From: Rhodanobacteraceae bacterium
GTDB taxonomy: Bacteria; Pseudomonadota; Gammaproteobacteria; Xanthomonadales; Ahniellaceae
Length of the DNA: 64,000 nt
Direction: 5' to 3'
NCBI GenBank assembly: GCA_016708465.1
Contig: JADJFT010000001.1
Coordinates: 310,001-374,000, forward strand
In this document: in pieces, positions 18,515 through 28,537 of the stretch
Layout of the letters: every line of letters starts with the position of its first letter
How positions within the stretch are numbered: the stretch's first letter is position 1
The notes under the pieces: model-generated
Databases searched by the model: none
What the model was told of the DNA's origin: nothing
Seen by the model: only the letters and a program-made list of their open reading frames with translations
Program-made: the position numbers and the translations under genes

Positions 18515-19546
18515 CTATTGTGCCCGATGGTGACGCCATAGCGCACGCCGTGCTGCGCACCAGACACACACTCCAAGACCGTAGACCGCAACTGTCAGCC
18601 AGAATTCCAACTCAGGCGCGTGATCATGGCGATCAAGGACAACCAGCGCCGGTAACACCAGCAGCAGGTTCCAGCCCTGATACACGACGACCACGCGCGC
18701 CGCTCCCCAGCCACGACGCCGTAACCACTGATAGAGGTGATCACGATGCGGCGCGTGCCAATGGCGGGTTCGGCGCATGCGCCCAACCAGCGTCGCCACG
18801 GCATCGATCATGAACGTCGAGGACAAAATCAGTGCCCCACCCCAGCCGATGATTCCGCGCTGTAGTGCAACCAGCGAAAAGGCGGCGATCAGGAACCCGA
18901 ACGAAATGCTGCCGACATCACCGAGAAATATCCGCGCCGGTGGCCAATTGAACGGCAGGAACGCCGCGCACGCGATCGTGCAGGCGCCCAATAACGCGCC
19001 CAGGTCAGCCGCATCACGCCGTCCGGCCAAGCCCGCCAATACCGCGAATACGAACACGACCTGGCTCGTCAGATGCGCGTCGGAGCCGTCCATGAAATTA
19101 TGCAAGTTGATCGATGCCAGCACTGCGACAACCAAGATCAGGCCGGCGCCAATCGAATAGCGGCTCGGCCATGCGGCGGCGGCGATGAAGGCCGCGACGA
19201 TGATCGCGGCGGCCACGAGGTGCACCCATAATCGGGTGCGAATGGCGAGTGAGCGATGGTCGTCGAGCCAACTGATTGCGGCGACTGCCAACAGCCCGAT
19301 CGCCAGAGGCCAAGCCAATCCGGCCAGCGCCTGCGGCCACAGCGCGCACACCAGCAGAATCGCCATGATCGGTCCGACACCGCCACCGCGTGGTGTCGGC
19401 ACCGTGTGCAAACGCCGCCGCTCCGGCGTATCCAGTAGCTGCAGGCGTCGGGCGCGATGCATCGCGGCAAGCGTCAGCACGACGGAAACGACTAACGCCA
19501 GTGTTGCGACCAGTAACGCCTGCACCTCAGTCGCCTGCGATGCCAT
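18515..19546 (-). CDS. MraY/WecA/RgpG-family undecaprenyl-phosphate sugar-1-phosphate transferase
   Basis: About 343 residues with roughly ten hydrophobic segments. The family motifs are LQLLDTPERRRLHTVPTPRG near the N terminus (substrate loop), AISWLDDHRSLAIRTRLWVH with the Asp-Asp pair, and FLGDVGSISFGFLIAAF. The loop NLHNFMDGSDAHLTSQ replaces the usual NFxDGxDG pattern, so substrate or activity may differ. Such enzymes attach the first sugar phosphate to undecaprenyl phosphate to start O-antigen or capsule repeats. The ATG at 19546 overlaps the lapB end by 20 bases. CapD-like and galU genes follow, supporting a glycan-assembly role. Confidence 0.85.
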   Translation of the reverse strand: MASQATEVQALLVATLALVVSVVLTLAAMHRARRLQLLDTPERRRLHTVPTPRGGGVGPIMAILLVCALWPQALAGLAWPLAIGLLAVAAISWLDDHRSLAIRTRLWVHLVAAAIIVAAFIAAAAWPSRYSIGAGLILVVAVLASINLHNFMDGSDAHLTSQVVFVFAVLAGLAGRRDAADLGALLGACTIACAAFLPFNWPPARIFLGDVGSISFGFLIAAFSLVALQRGIIGWGGALILSSTFMIDAVATLVGRMRRTRHWHAPHRDHLYQWLRRRGWGAARVVVVYQGWNLLLVLPALVVLDRHDHAPELEFWLTVAVYGLGVCVWCAARRALWRHHRAQ

Positions 19547-20702
19547 GCACGGGCTTGATCGTGCTCCAGGACTTGCAACCTGGGCATTGCCAGTGATGTG
19601 AACGTGCGCCAAAGCCGCAGCGTGAGCATCGAAACAGGGCTTGGCCATCGAGCAGTTGTTTCAGCAGGTCGCGCAGTTGTTCCAGTTGCTCCCGGGCCGC
19701 GCCTTGCACCCCGGCCAGTTGCAGTTCGACCAACTCGGACAGTCCGCGCACCGACGGCTTCTTACGAAGCCTTTCAGCGAGAAAGCGAATTGCCGCCTCG
19801 TCGCCGTCGCGCTCACGCACACGCCGCGTCATTTTGATCACTGGCGAAATACCGGGATAGCGGCGCATCCATTCGTCGAGCATGGCGTCGATCGATTCGC
19901 GGCGGTCAAGGTGCTCGAGCGCTTCGAGCAGCGGCGCGAGTGCGATCGGTAGATATTCGATATCGTTCTCGACCGCGCGTTCAAAGGCATTCGCGGCGCG
20001 AATCCAGTCCTGTCGTTCATGCGCGAGGCGTCCTTCGATCAGACGCGGGCGCACCGACAGTGGCGCCACCGTGACCGCTTCGGTCAAATAGGCCTTGGCC
20101 TGAATCGCGTCTTGTTTCGCCACCGCGTGTTCGGCGAGTTCGCTGAGGAATTGACTGACCAATTCCGCCTGCGATTCGCCGGTGATCGTCTGCAGATGCC
20201 GTGCGTGTTCAATGGCGCGTTTCCAATCGCGCTCCTGCTGGCAGATCGCGATCAAGTGGCGCGAAGCCGCAGGTGCATGGGCGTCGATGCCGACGAGATC
20301 GGTGAACAGGGTTTCGGCGCGGTCGAGCAGTCCGGCACGCATGTAATCCTCACCGAGTTCGAGCAGGGCCAGTGACTTCTGCTCCGCCGTCAGATTCGCG
20401 CGTGCGATCAAATTCTGGTGGACGCGGATAGCGCGATCGGTTTCACCACGGCGCCGGAACAAATTACCCAGTGCAAGATGCGTCTCGACCGTCTGCTTGT
20501 CGATCTCGGCAATCTGCAGGAACACCTCGATGGCCTTGTCCGGCTGTTCGTTCAGCAGATAGTTGAGGCCTCGGAAATAGTTGCGGCGCAGGCGATCGGC
20601 CTGTGCGCCGACGGCCGTGGTCGGATTACGTCGTGCGAGCACCCAGCCGGAGAGAAACGCAACCAGTACCAGCAGCGCCAGTACCGATAGGTCGAGCGTC
20701 AT
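19527..20702 (-). CDS. lapB: LPS assembly regulatory protein LapB (YciM)
   Basis: 391 residues. It has an N-terminal membrane anchor (LDLSVLALLVLVAFLSGWVL), a long TPR array, and a C-terminal rubredoxin-like metal domain with two CxxC knuckles in LFRCSRCGFGARSHHWQCPG. This matches LapB/YciM, which controls LpxC stability and thus the LPS/phospholipid balance at the inner membrane. It overlaps lapA by four bases and leads into glycan genes. The length and all four rubredoxin cysteines are intact. Confidence 0.93.
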   Translation of the reverse strand: MTLDLSVLALLVLVAFLSGWVLARRNPTTAVGAQADRLRRNYFRGLNYLLNEQPDKAIEVFLQIAEIDKQTVETHLALGNLFRRRGETDRAIRVHQNLIARANLTAEQKSLALLELGEDYMRAGLLDRAETLFTDLVGIDAHAPAASRHLIAICQQERDWKRAIEHARHLQTITGESQAELVSQFLSELAEHAVAKQDAIQAKAYLTEAVTVAPLSVRPRLIEGRLAHERQDWIRAANAFERAVENDIEYLPIALAPLLEALEHLDRRESIDAMLDEWMRRYPGISPVIKMTRRVRERDGDEAAIRFLAERLRKKPSVRGLSELVELQLAGVQGAAREQLEQLRDLLKQLLDGQALFRCSRCGFGARSHHWQCPGCKSWSTIKPVHGIAGD

Positions 20703-20971
20703 GGAGCGGTCGGCCCGCTCGGGCGGACGACTTCCAGTTGACGGCGAAGGGTGCGCAGACGCAGCCGTTGCGGAAGGATCACGGCGGCCGAGAGCGCGGC
20801 GCTCGCCAGCAGGAATCCGATCAGCAGGCTGGCCATGACGACCACGCCGAGCGACATCTCGAAGGCGAAGAAATGGAAGTCGAGGCGCACAACGGCCTCG
20901 TTCAGCAGCGCAAAGGTGGCGGCGAGCAACGCCGCCAGCAACGCCAGGACGATGACGATCCAGCGCTTCAT
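20699..20971 (-). CDS. lapA: LapA family protein (YciS, DUF1049)
   Basis: 90 residues with two membrane helices (WIVIVLALLAALLAATFALL and LGVVVMASLLIGFLLASAAL) and a short basic cytoplasmic tail, the LapA pattern. LapA is the partner of LapB in LPS homeostasis. Its stop overlaps the lapB start (ATGA), and it begins 8 bases after ihfB. Confidence 0.88.
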   Translation of the reverse strand: MKRWIVIVLALLAALLAATFALLNEAVVRLDFHFFAFEMSLGVVVMASLLIGFLLASAALSAAVILPQRLRLRTLRRQLEVVRPSGPTAP

Positions 20972-20979
20972 CGCCGGCC

Positions 20980-21285
20980 TCAGTCGTTGCCGTCGTCGGT
21001 TGAGATGATGCCGTTCACGCGGTCGCGCAATTCCTTGCCAGGCTTAAAGTACGGAACGTACTTGCCGGGCAGCGCGACGGAGTCGCCAGTCTTCGGATTG
21101 CGGCCGACGCGCGGCGGACGGAAGTGCAGGGAAAAGCTGCCGAAGCCACGGATCTCGATGCGTTCGCCGGTCGCCAACGATTGACTGACGTATTCGAGGA
21201 TTTCCTTGACGCCGAGTTCGACATCATGGTGCGCGAGATGGATCTGGCGACGCGCCATGGCTTCGATCAGTTCGGATTTCGTCAT
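20980..21285 (-). CDS. ihfB: Integration host factor subunit beta
   Basis: 101 residues starting [14 protein letters not shown], with the HU/IHF DNA-bending core [19 protein letters not shown] and the beta-arm [23 protein letters not shown] bends DNA and shapes transcription and replication complexes. The ATG at 21285 is chosen over upstream in-frame codons because it gives the canonical N terminus. It lies downstream of the rpsA terminator, so it needs its own promoter in the 75-base gap or terminator readthrough. Confidence 0.94.
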   Translation of the reverse strand: MTKSELIEAMARRQIHLAHHDVELGVKEILEYVSQSLATGERIEIRGFGSFSLHFRPPRVGRNPKTGDSVALPGKYVPYFKPGKELRDRVNGIISTDDGND

Positions 21286-21316
21286 AACGGTCCGGACACC
21301 AGAAACGAATGATACG

Positions 21317-21354
21317 AAAAACACGCCACCGGCAGAATTGCTGCCGGTGGCGTG
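21317..21354 (-). terminator. Rho-independent terminator of rpsA
   Basis: Read on the minus strand, a perfect 14-bp stem (CACGCCACCGGCAG with CTGCCGGTGGCGTG, at 21341-21354 and 21322-21335) with a 5-base loop is followed by a five-T run (AAAAA 21317-21321 on the plus strand). It begins a few bases after the rpsA stop and separates rpsA from ihfB. Confidence 0.92.
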
Positions 21355-21360
21355 CAGGGC

Positions 21361-23031
21361 TTACTTGTTGCGCATCTGCTCTTTCAGCAGGGTGCCGAGC
21401 TTGGTCGTACCACCCGCTGCCGACTGGTAGTCGGCGAGCGTGTCGGCCAGTTCCTGCTCGTCCTTGGCGCGGATCGAAAGTTGCAGCGTACGGCCCTTGC
21501 GGTCCATACCGATGAACTTGGCTTCGACTTCGTCACCCACCTTCAGGCGCGTGGTCGCGTCTTCGATGCGTTCCTTGGCGATGTCATTCGCGCGCAGATA
21601 GCCTTCGACGCCCTCACCGAGATCGATCGTCGCACCACGTGCATCGACTTCACGGACGTTGCCCTTGATGACGCTGCCACGCGGGTTGTTCGCCATGAAC
21701 GACGCAAACGGATCCTGCTCAAGCTGCTTGATGCCGAGCGAGATACGCTCGCGCTCCGGATCAACGGCCAGCACAACTGCATCCAGGTTCTCGCCCTTCT
21801 TGAAGTTGCGGACCAGATCCTCACCGGTGCCCTGCCACGAAATGTCGGACAAGTGGATCAGACCGTCGATACCGCCATCGAGGCCGATGAACACACCGAA
21901 GTCGGTAATCGACTTGATCGTGCCGGAGACCTTGTCGCCCTTCTTGTTCATGGCGGCGAAGGATTCCCACGGATTGCTCGTGCACTGCTTCATGCCGAGC
22001 GAAATACGGCGACGCTCTTCATCGACATCAAGCACCATGACTTCGGCTTCATCGCCGACCTGGACCATCTTGCCCGGGTTGACGTTTTTGTTGGTCCAGT
22101 CCATTTCCGAGACATGGACCAAGCCTTCGACGCCCGGTTCCAGCTCGACGAAGCAGCCGTAATCAGTGACGTTGCTGACCTTGCCGAAGATGCGCGCGGT
22201 CGATGGATAACGACGGGCAATGTTGACCCAGGGATCTTCCGCCAGCTGCTTGAGGCCGAGCGAGACGCGGTTGCGTTCGCGGTCGAACTTGAGCACGCGC
22301 ACGTCCAGTTCTTGGCCGACTTCGACCACTTCAGACGGATGCCGCACGCGCTTCCAGGCCATGTCGGTAATGTGCAAGAGACCATCGATGCCGCCGAGGT
22401 CGACGAACGCACCGTAATCGGTGAGGTTCTTGACGACGCCCTTGACGACCGCGTTCTCCTGCAGACGCTCCATCAGCTGTTCGCGCTCGACGCTGAATTC
22501 GCTTTCCACCACGGCGCGGCGCGAGACCACGACATTGTTGCGCTTGCGGTCGAGCTTGATGATCTTGAATTCCAGTTCCTTGCCTTCGAGGTAACTGGTG
22601 TCGCGCACTGGGCGCACATCGACCAGCGAACCCGGGAGGAATGCACGCACGTCGCGGATATCGACGGTGAAACCACCCTTGACTTTGCCACTGATGCGAC
22701 CGTTGACGGTGGCATTGGCTTCCAGCGCCTTCTCCAGTTCGTCCCAGACCATCGAGGGCTTGGCCTTCTCACGCGACAGCACGGTTTCGCGAAATCCGGG
22801 TTCCAGCGAGTGGGGTGCGACTTTGACTTCGTCTTCCACGGCCACGTCGATTTCGCCCAGGTCATTCCGGGACTCGTCGATCGGTACAATGCCTTCGGAC
22901 TTGAGGCCAGCGTGGATGACGACCACGTCGGTACGCACTTCGACGACGATGCCGGTAACAATGCTGCCCGGCTTCAGACGCGACAGCGCGTTCTGGCTCA
23001 TTTCAAACAGTTCGGCAAAACTTTCGGTCAT
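21361..23031 (-). CDS. rpsA: 30S ribosomal protein S1
   Basis: 556 residues, typical of six-domain S1. Starting at [16 protein letters not shown], repeated S1 OB-folds can be read (for example [60 protein letters not shown]). S1 binds mRNA upstream of the start codon and delivers it to the 30S subunit. The upstream neighbour is cmk, as in many proteobacteria, separated by about 135 bases. The ATG at 23031 gives the conserved start; the frame is open upstream without support. A long open frame on the opposite strand is only a shadow. Confidence 0.96.
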   Translation of the reverse strand: MTESFAELFEMSQNALSRLKPGSIVTGIVVEVRTDVVVIHAGLKSEGIVPIDESRNDLGEIDVAVEDEVKVAPHSLEPGFRETVLSREKAKPSMVWDELEKALEANATVNGRISGKVKGGFTVDIRDVRAFLPGSLVDVRPVRDTSYLEGKELEFKIIKLDRKRNNVVVSRRAVVESEFSVEREQLMERLQENAVVKGVVKNLTDYGAFVDLGGIDGLLHITDMAWKRVRHPSEVVEVGQELDVRVLKFDRERNRVSLGLKQLAEDPWVNIARRYPSTARIFGKVSNVTDYGCFVELEPGVEGLVHVSEMDWTNKNVNPGKMVQVGDEAEVMVLDVDEERRRISLGMKQCTSNPWESFAAMNKKGDKVSGTIKSITDFGVFIGLDGGIDGLIHLSDISWQGTGEDLVRNFKKGENLDAVVLAVDPERERISLGIKQLEQDPFASFMANNPRGSVIKGNVREVDARGATIDLGEGVEGYLRANDIAKERIEDATTRLKVGDEVEAKFIGMDRKGRTLQLSIRAKDEQELADTLADYQSAAGGTTKLGTLLKEQMRNK

Positions 23032-23166
23032 GTTGGGTTCCAGTTGGAGAAAACTGACGGACCGCGGCGCGGACCACGTCAGGCTTGGGTGATGGCGTTG
23101 CCGCCGTTGTGAAAACCCCGACCGAAGCCGGGACCACGCCTGCACCGATTCGGTGGCGGGTCGCTG

Positions 23167-23850
23167 TCAGTACCGGTTCGAAGGAACCAGAGCCAGCACA
23201 CGATCCGCTACCTCGTCGATACCGATGCCGGTGGTGTCGATCAGGATCGCATCGGATGCGGGCTTGAGCGGTGCCACCGGGCGCTCGGCGTCACGGGCGT
23301 CCCGCGCGAGAATCTCGCGCAAAAGGGTGGAGAGTGTAACTTCGAAGCCCTTTTGCTTCAACTGCTTATAACGCCTCTCGGCGCGTTCCTCGGCGCTCGC
23401 GGTCAAGAATACCTTGACCATTGCGTCGGCGAAGATGACCGTACCCATATCGCGACCGTCGGCTACCAGTCCCGGGGCCTGACGAAATGAGCGTTGCTTG
23501 TCGACCAAAGCGGCACGTACTGCCGGCACTGCGGCAATGGCTGATGCCGTCGCACCTGCCAATTCCGTGCGCAAATCGGTACTGGATTCCACACCATTGA
23601 CGAAAATCAGTGGATCATCGCCTTTCCGATCAACGAATTGCACCGAGGTCTCGGCGGCGCAGCGGGCCAGCGCATCATCATCGTTGAGGTCGATATCGGC
23701 CCAGCTCGCAGCTAGCCCAACGGCTCGGTAGAGCGCGCCGCTGTCTAGGAAATGCCAGCCCAAGCGCTCTGCCACTGCACGCGAAATCGTACCCTTACCC
23801 GAGCCGCTCGGTCCGTCGATCGTCACGACCGGAATCCCTGACTTATCCAT
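23167..23850 (-). CDS. cmk: Cytidylate kinase
   Basis: 227 residues. The P-loop [13 protein letters not shown] is at the N terminus, [17 protein letters not shown] contributes to CMP binding, and [17 protein letters not shown] is the family motif DGRDxGT. It phosphorylates CMP and dCMP. The ATG at 23850 gives the normal start [10 protein letters not shown]; the open frame extends upstream into non-coding sequence. It precedes rpsA in the conserved cmk-rpsA order. Confidence 0.95.
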   Translation of the reverse strand: MDKSGIPVVTIDGPSGSGKGTISRAVAERLGWHFLDSGALYRAVGLAASWADIDLNDDDALARCAAETSVQFVDRKGDDPLIFVNGVESSTDLRTELAGATASAIAAVPAVRAALVDKQRSFRQAPGLVADGRDMGTVIFADAMVKVFLTASAEERAERRYKQLKQKGFEVTLSTLLREILARDARDAERPVAPLKPASDAILIDTTGIGIDEVADRVLALVPSNRY

Positions 23851-23909
23851 GCCTACGCTCCGAAACTCCAGTATCGCCGGATATTGTAGGGGAGTGCCGT
23901 GCGCACCGT

Positions 23910-25370
23910 TCAGCGAAATGCGTAATCGCGACGCCGTGCGCGCCGCAAGCGCCAACGATACGTCAATGTCAGGCCGACCCAGAGCGCGATGTTTCGCCCC
24001 TTCGCGTCGAGGTACCAACTCTTGCAGCCGCCGGCCCAAGCTGTGCCAGGGAAAGCACGGTCGATATCGATCATGAAGCGGGTCATCGCCGCGGACTCGG
24101 CTTCAACCTCGGCACAGCGCCTGCGGCGCATGTCGCGCAGCAGTGTGCCGATGTGACCGGTCTGCGACTCGATCATGTACAGCACCGAATTATGTCCGAG
24201 CGCGGTGTTCGGGCCGAGCACGAAAAATAGATTTGGAAAGCCGGGAACCGCAACACCATTGGCGCTGCAGGGTCGATCCGCCCACAATCGATTGAGCGAT
24301 GCACTACCCTCGCCTTCGATCTGCACCGTCGCCAGTACATCCATCGGCCGGAATCCGGTGGCGTAGATCAGCACATCAAGCGCCACATGCCGATCATCGA
24401 CCAGACGCAGTCCCTCGGGTTCGATCGCCGCGATGGCAGTGGTGTCGAGATGTACGTTCGCCTGCTGTAGCGCCGGGTAGTAGTCGCTTGATAGCGCGAT
24501 GCGCTTGCAACCGATCGGATAGTCCGGCTGCAGCGCCTTGCGACATGTCGTGTCGGCGACCTGCTGATGCAGATGCCGCCGCGCCAGCCAGCGCACCCAG
24601 AATGCGCTGCGCGGCTTCAGCAAAGTCAGCGACAGCATCTCCAGTTGCAGGTACAGCGCGGCACGGAACGCGAGACGCAGTGGCGGTGCCCAAGCAAACA
24701 GCCGCTGCAACCAAGCCGCTATCGCGACATCTGGACGTGGCGGCACCCACACCGGGGTGCGCTGAAACACGTGCAGCTGTGCTGCGACCTTGGCCAGTTC
24801 GGGGACCACCTGGATCGCACTGGTACCCGTGCCGATCACGCCAACGCGCTTGCCGGCAAATGCAATTGAATGATCCCAGCGCGCGGTGTGGCAATGACGG
24901 CCACTGAAGGTTTCTCGGCCAAGAATGTCTGGCCAATTTGGAACGTGCAAGCCACCCATCGCCGCGACAACGATCCGCGCTTCAATGATTTCGCCGCGGG
25001 TGTTCGACACCTGCCAAACGCGCTCGGCAGACTGCCAACGCAACGATGCCACCGACCAGTCGAAACGGAACTTGTTGCGCGCAAGCCAAGGCGCGGAGAG
25101 GTGTTGCATGTGCGAATGGATCTCGGCCTGGCGCGGGAACAGCCGCGACCAGTGCGGGTTCGGCGCAAACGACAGCGAATACAGATGCGAAGGCACATCG
25201 CAGGCGGCACCGGGATAGGTGTTGTCGCGCCAGGTGCCGCCGACCCGATCTGCTTTCTCGACGATCAAGTAATCGACGATGCCAAGCCGGTCGAGTTCCC
25301 GCGCCATGGCAATACCGCCGAAGCCTGCACCGATGATGAGAACATCGATCACCGGGTTTAACCCAGCCAT
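23910..25370 (-). CDS. Flavin-containing monooxygenase (Baeyer-Villiger type)
   Basis: 486 residues. It has an N-terminal FAD Rossmann motif [20 protein letters not shown], the motif [20 protein letters not shown], a second nucleotide motif [17 protein letters not shown] for NADPH, and the Baeyer-Villiger fingerprint [12 protein letters not shown] (family FxGxxxHxxxWP/D). These enzymes insert one oxygen into ketones or hydroxylate substrates, and the substrate is unknown here. The start at 25370 overlaps the purine permease end by 13 bases, so the two are likely co-transcribed, though no shared pathway is obvious. Confidence 0.88.
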   Translation of the reverse strand: MAGLNPVIDVLIIGAGFGGIAMARELDRLGIVDYLIVEKADRVGGTWRDNTYPGAACDVPSHLYSLSFAPNPHWSRLFPRQAEIHSHMQHLSAPWLARNKFRFDWSVASLRWQSAERVWQVSNTRGEIIEARIVVAAMGGLHVPNWPDILGRETFSGRHCHTARWDHSIAFAGKRVGVIGTGTSAIQVVPELAKVAAQLHVFQRTPVWVPPRPDVAIAAWLQRLFAWAPPLRLAFRAALYLQLEMLSLTLLKPRSAFWVRWLARRHLHQQVADTTCRKALQPDYPIGCKRIALSSDYYPALQQANVHLDTTAIAAIEPEGLRLVDDRHVALDVLIYATGFRPMDVLATVQIEGEGSASLNRLWADRPCSANGVAVPGFPNLFFVLGPNTALGHNSVLYMIESQTGHIGTLLRDMRRRRCAEVEAESAAMTRFMIDIDRAFPGTAWAGGCKSWYLDAKGRNIALWVGLTLTYRWRLRRARRRDYAFR

Positions 25371-26650
25371 GCGAATTTGGCAACGAAGACTGCGGCGATG
25401 ATCCACACCGCGATCGGCGCGTCACGAACACGGCCAGCGAGCAATTTGATCAATGCATAGCTGATGAAGCCGACGGCGATGCCATGCGCAATCGAGAACG
25501 TGAACGGCATCGCCAGCGCACACAACACCGCCGGCGCGGTTTCGGTGAGGTCGCGCCAGTCAATTTCTGCCAGCCCGCGGGTCATCAGGATAGCGACGTA
25601 AATCAGCGCCGGTGCGGTTGCGTAAGCCGGTACCGTGCCAGCGAGTGGCGCCAAAAACAATGCCATCAGAAACAGTACCGCAACGACGACTGCCGTCAGC
25701 CCTGTGCGTCCGCCCACCGCGGTACCGGCGGCACTTTCGATATAGGCCGTGGTCGATGAAGTGCCGAGCAGACTGCCGGCGACAATGGCGGTGGAATCGG
25801 CAAGTAGCGCACGCTTCAATCTCGGCAGATTGCCATTGGCGTCGAGTAGTCCGGCGCGATGGCTGACGCCAATCAGGGTGCCGGTGGCGTCAAACAACTC
25901 GACCAGGAAAAACGTCATCACCACACTGATCAGACCAACGTTCACGGCGCCGGCAATGTCGAGTTGCAGCAGGGTCGGTGCCAGTGACGGTGGCATCGCG
26001 AAGACGCCGCCGAACGTGCTGTATCCGAATGCGACCGAAGCAAGCGTGATCGAGAGAATGCCGAGGACCACGCCGCCAGTGACCTTGCGTGCTTCTAGCG
26101 CCACGATCAGCAGCAGACCCGCCATCGCGAACAGTGGTGCGGGGGCGTGCAGGTCGCCGAGGCGCAAATAGGTGGCTGGGTCAGCGACCACGACGCCGGC
26201 GTTCTTCAGTCCGATCAGCGCCAGAAACAAGCCGATACCGGCCGAGATCGCTAGCTTCAACGAGTGTGGAATCGCGTTGACGATCCACTCTCGCAATCGA
26301 AACAGGCTCACCAGAACAAACAGCAAGCCGGATATGAAGACCGCGCCAAGCGCCGTTTGCCAGGCGAAACCGAGTGTGCCGCAGACGACGAAGGCGAAGT
26401 AGGCGTTGATCCCCATGCCCGGTGCCAAGGCAATTGGATAGTTCGCGTAAAGACCCATCACGAGCGAACCGATCGCCGCTGCGAGGCAGGTCGCGACGAA
26501 TACCGATTCACGCGGCATCCCGGTCACCGACAGGATGTCCGGGTTCACAAAGATGATGTAGACCATGGTCAAGAACGTGGTCACACCGGCAAGTACCTCG
26601 GTGCGCACACTGGTACCGTTTTCGTTCAGATGAAAATACGACTGCAGCAT
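25358..26650 (-). CDS. AzgA-family purine (guanine/hypoxanthine) permease
   Basis: 430 residues with about 12-14 membrane segments. The N-terminal RTEVLAGVTTFLTMVYIIFV and NPDILSVTGMP, the segment ALAPGMGINAYFAFVVCG and the motif GTSSTTAYIESAAGTAVGGR are hallmarks of the AzgA/PbuG branch of nucleobase transporters, which are proton-driven importers of guanine, hypoxanthine or adenine. It leads the two-gene unit with the flavin monooxygenase. No purine riboswitch is visible in the 83 bases upstream. Confidence 0.9.
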   Translation of the reverse strand: MLQSYFHLNENGTSVRTEVLAGVTTFLTMVYIIFVNPDILSVTGMPRESVFVATCLAAAIGSLVMGLYANYPIALAPGMGINAYFAFVVCGTLGFAWQTALGAVFISGLLFVLVSLFRLREWIVNAIPHSLKLAISAGIGLFLALIGLKNAGVVVADPATYLRLGDLHAPAPLFAMAGLLLIVALEARKVTGGVVLGILSITLASVAFGYSTFGGVFAMPPSLAPTLLQLDIAGAVNVGLISVVMTFFLVELFDATGTLIGVSHRAGLLDANGNLPRLKRALLADSTAIVAGSLLGTSSTTAYIESAAGTAVGGRTGLTAVVVAVLFLMALFLAPLAGTVPAYATAPALIYVAILMTRGLAEIDWRDLTETAPAVLCALAMPFTFSIAHGIAVGFISYALIKLLAGRVRDAPIAVWIIAAVFVAKFAWLG

Positions 26651-26733
26651 GGACGCTCCCGGTGTGCTTCAGGAGATTCTAGGGCGCAAGTGTCCGCCGT
26701 CCACCGCCATTCCCGAGATCAACGCCGCTGATC

Positions 26734-28420
26734 TCAGGGCCCCTCGAATCCGTCGATCAGGAGCGTGTCAACGAAACTCAGACTCTCCGACGCCATCACG
26801 ATCGGCGCACCACGCCCGGTGTTTTGCCATAGCGTATGCAGGGTGTCGCCCCAATCATCGCTGACATTGGCGTCGCGCAAGGTATCGATGTAATGCCGTG
26901 GCAACGACTGGTAATACAACGTTGCAATTATACGGACGCTGCCGGCAGGCAACACGACACGCTGCTCATGCCAGTACTGGCCATCGGCGTAGCTGATGCC
27001 GACCACCGGTGCACCGGCATTGGCGAAGCTCGCATTGTTGAACCCACGCGGTGGAATGCGAGTGTCCTCCAGAGGGTGTCGGCCAATGCCATGTGCGTGC
27101 TCAGCCCCGCCGGCAGGCCGGTTGCGATTGCGGCGTCTTCACTGAGTGCCACCTGCATCTCGTATACGGTCGTGCCCGCTTCATCCAGGTGTGCCTCGAC
27201 TGGATCGTAATGGCCACGCTCGTCAATCAACGTGCCAGTACCGTCAAAAAACTTCAGGTTCAGCCAGACGCGTCGACCTTCGATATGCCCGGTGGGCAAC
27301 TTGTGTCCGGAGTGGTTGAGCACGCGCGCGACCAGATCATCGCCGTCGCGGTGCAGTTCAATCGTCGCCGCACGCTGCAGCATCGACAGCGCTTTGGCGC
27401 GGCCTGCGGCGATCGTGCCTTGATCAATGTCTAGATCGCCGGCAGTGTAGGCGGCAATCAGGTCCAGCGAAGGCACTGCTGCACCCGCGAAGTCGTGGGT
27501 GGCCATGTCATTGCGCGTGGGACCGTAATAGCAAGCCTGCGCGCTAGTGGTCGGCATGTGGCAGTCCTGGCAGGTCGAGACCACTGGCCCGCGGTTACCG
27601 CCGAAGCGTCCGCCGAGATCAACCCCACCGCTTGCGAAGGCCGACAGCTTCCACTCGGTGTAAGTGCGCTCGAGCGGGAATTGCATCCACGGATCGTGAT
27701 CCGGCGCCTCGGTGTTCACCAGGTTGTAGCGATAGCGCCCATCCGGCAACTTGGTGGTCGCGACATTGCCGACGTCATGGCAGGTGCCGCACAACTTAGC
27801 CTCACGCAGAAATGGCGAGACCAGCAGTTCGTGCGAGGCCTGATGGTCCGAGCGCGGGCCGCGCCGACGGCCTTGCGGATCGAGTACGAACATCGCATTC
27901 GCGGTGTAGTTCGGAAAGACTGCGAGGGCGGCCAATACGGCCAAATCTTCGGGTGGACTCACCCCGGCTGGTACTGCGGATCGACCATGCTGTGGCAGAA
28001 GTGACAAGTCACACCCTCCCGATCGCGCGCATCGAGCGAACTGCCACTCGGGTTCGCGACATGGCCGGTGACCACGGCGGCGGGTACGTGGCAGCGCAGG
28101 CAAAAACTGCCGACATTGGCGACGTCCTGATTCGCCGTGGTCATCTGTGCGAAGAACAACGGATCGTGCCCGCCGAGTGCCATCAAGCTGCCGGCCCAGG
28201 TCGCGTAGGGTTCATTCGCAGGATCGAAGTCGCCATGGCAGGTCTTGCATTCGCTGGCCGGGCGCAAGGCCGATAGCGGCATATCGCCGACCTGGGTGCC
28301 GGGCACATGGAAGTCCTGCGCGGTCATCGGCACTTGGGCCCAAGCCATCGTCACGACCAGAATTGCTGCCATGCCTGCGCCCGTGCGCCTGCTCCGCATC
28401 AAGAACCCCATCCTGCGCAT
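26734..28420 (-). pseudogene. Exported multiheme c-type cytochrome, two frameshifts
   Basis: The protein has a signal peptide (about residues 10-30, AGMAAILVVTMAWAQ) and at least five CxxCH haem sites: ECKTCHGDF, FCLRCHVP, VTCHFCHSM, LCGTCHDVG and STCQDCHMP. A C-terminal soluble domain contains DTRIPPRGFNNASF. Two single-base losses split it. One is in a G-run (plus-strand C-run 27962-27965) after DPQYQPG; the other is in a short G-run at about 27069-27070 before EDTRIPPRG. Restored, it has about 560 residues and ends LLIDGFEGP. It is a periplasmic electron carrier or multihaem reductase of unknown acceptor. An FNR-type box upstream suggests induction under low oxygen. Confidence 0.85.
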
Positions 28421-28475
28421 CCACTGACCTCGCCTGCTTCGTCAACGACCCTAGGTGCGAGCGCCGTGGCCGCCA

Positions 28476-28489
28476 TTGATCCAGATCAA
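28476..28489 (-). promoter_or_regulatory. Perfect FNR/Anr-type box upstream of the multiheme cytochrome
   Basis: TTGAT, CCAG, ATCAA is an exact match to the FNR consensus TTGAT-N4-ATCAA. Read toward the cytochrome gene, a -10-like TAGGGT (plus coordinates 28448-28453) lies where a class II FNR promoter centred at -41.5 would place it. The box could also act on the divergent gene at 28538. This is inference from spacing; no transcript data exist. Confidence 0.7.
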
Positions 28490-28537
28490 GCGCACCCCGG
28501 CGGACGATGCGAGCAAGCGGATTCGCTACGATCCAGC

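Noticed and set aside
21352..23112. 586-codon open frame antisense to rpsA
   Set aside because: It mirrors the codon bias of rpsA on the opposite strand, and the rpsA protein is unmistakable. No independent evidence for the antisense protein.
27959..27975. TGA in the cytochrome as a selenocysteine codon
   Set aside because: Adding one G restores the frame and continues into canonical sequence, with no selenocysteine context. It is a frameshift.
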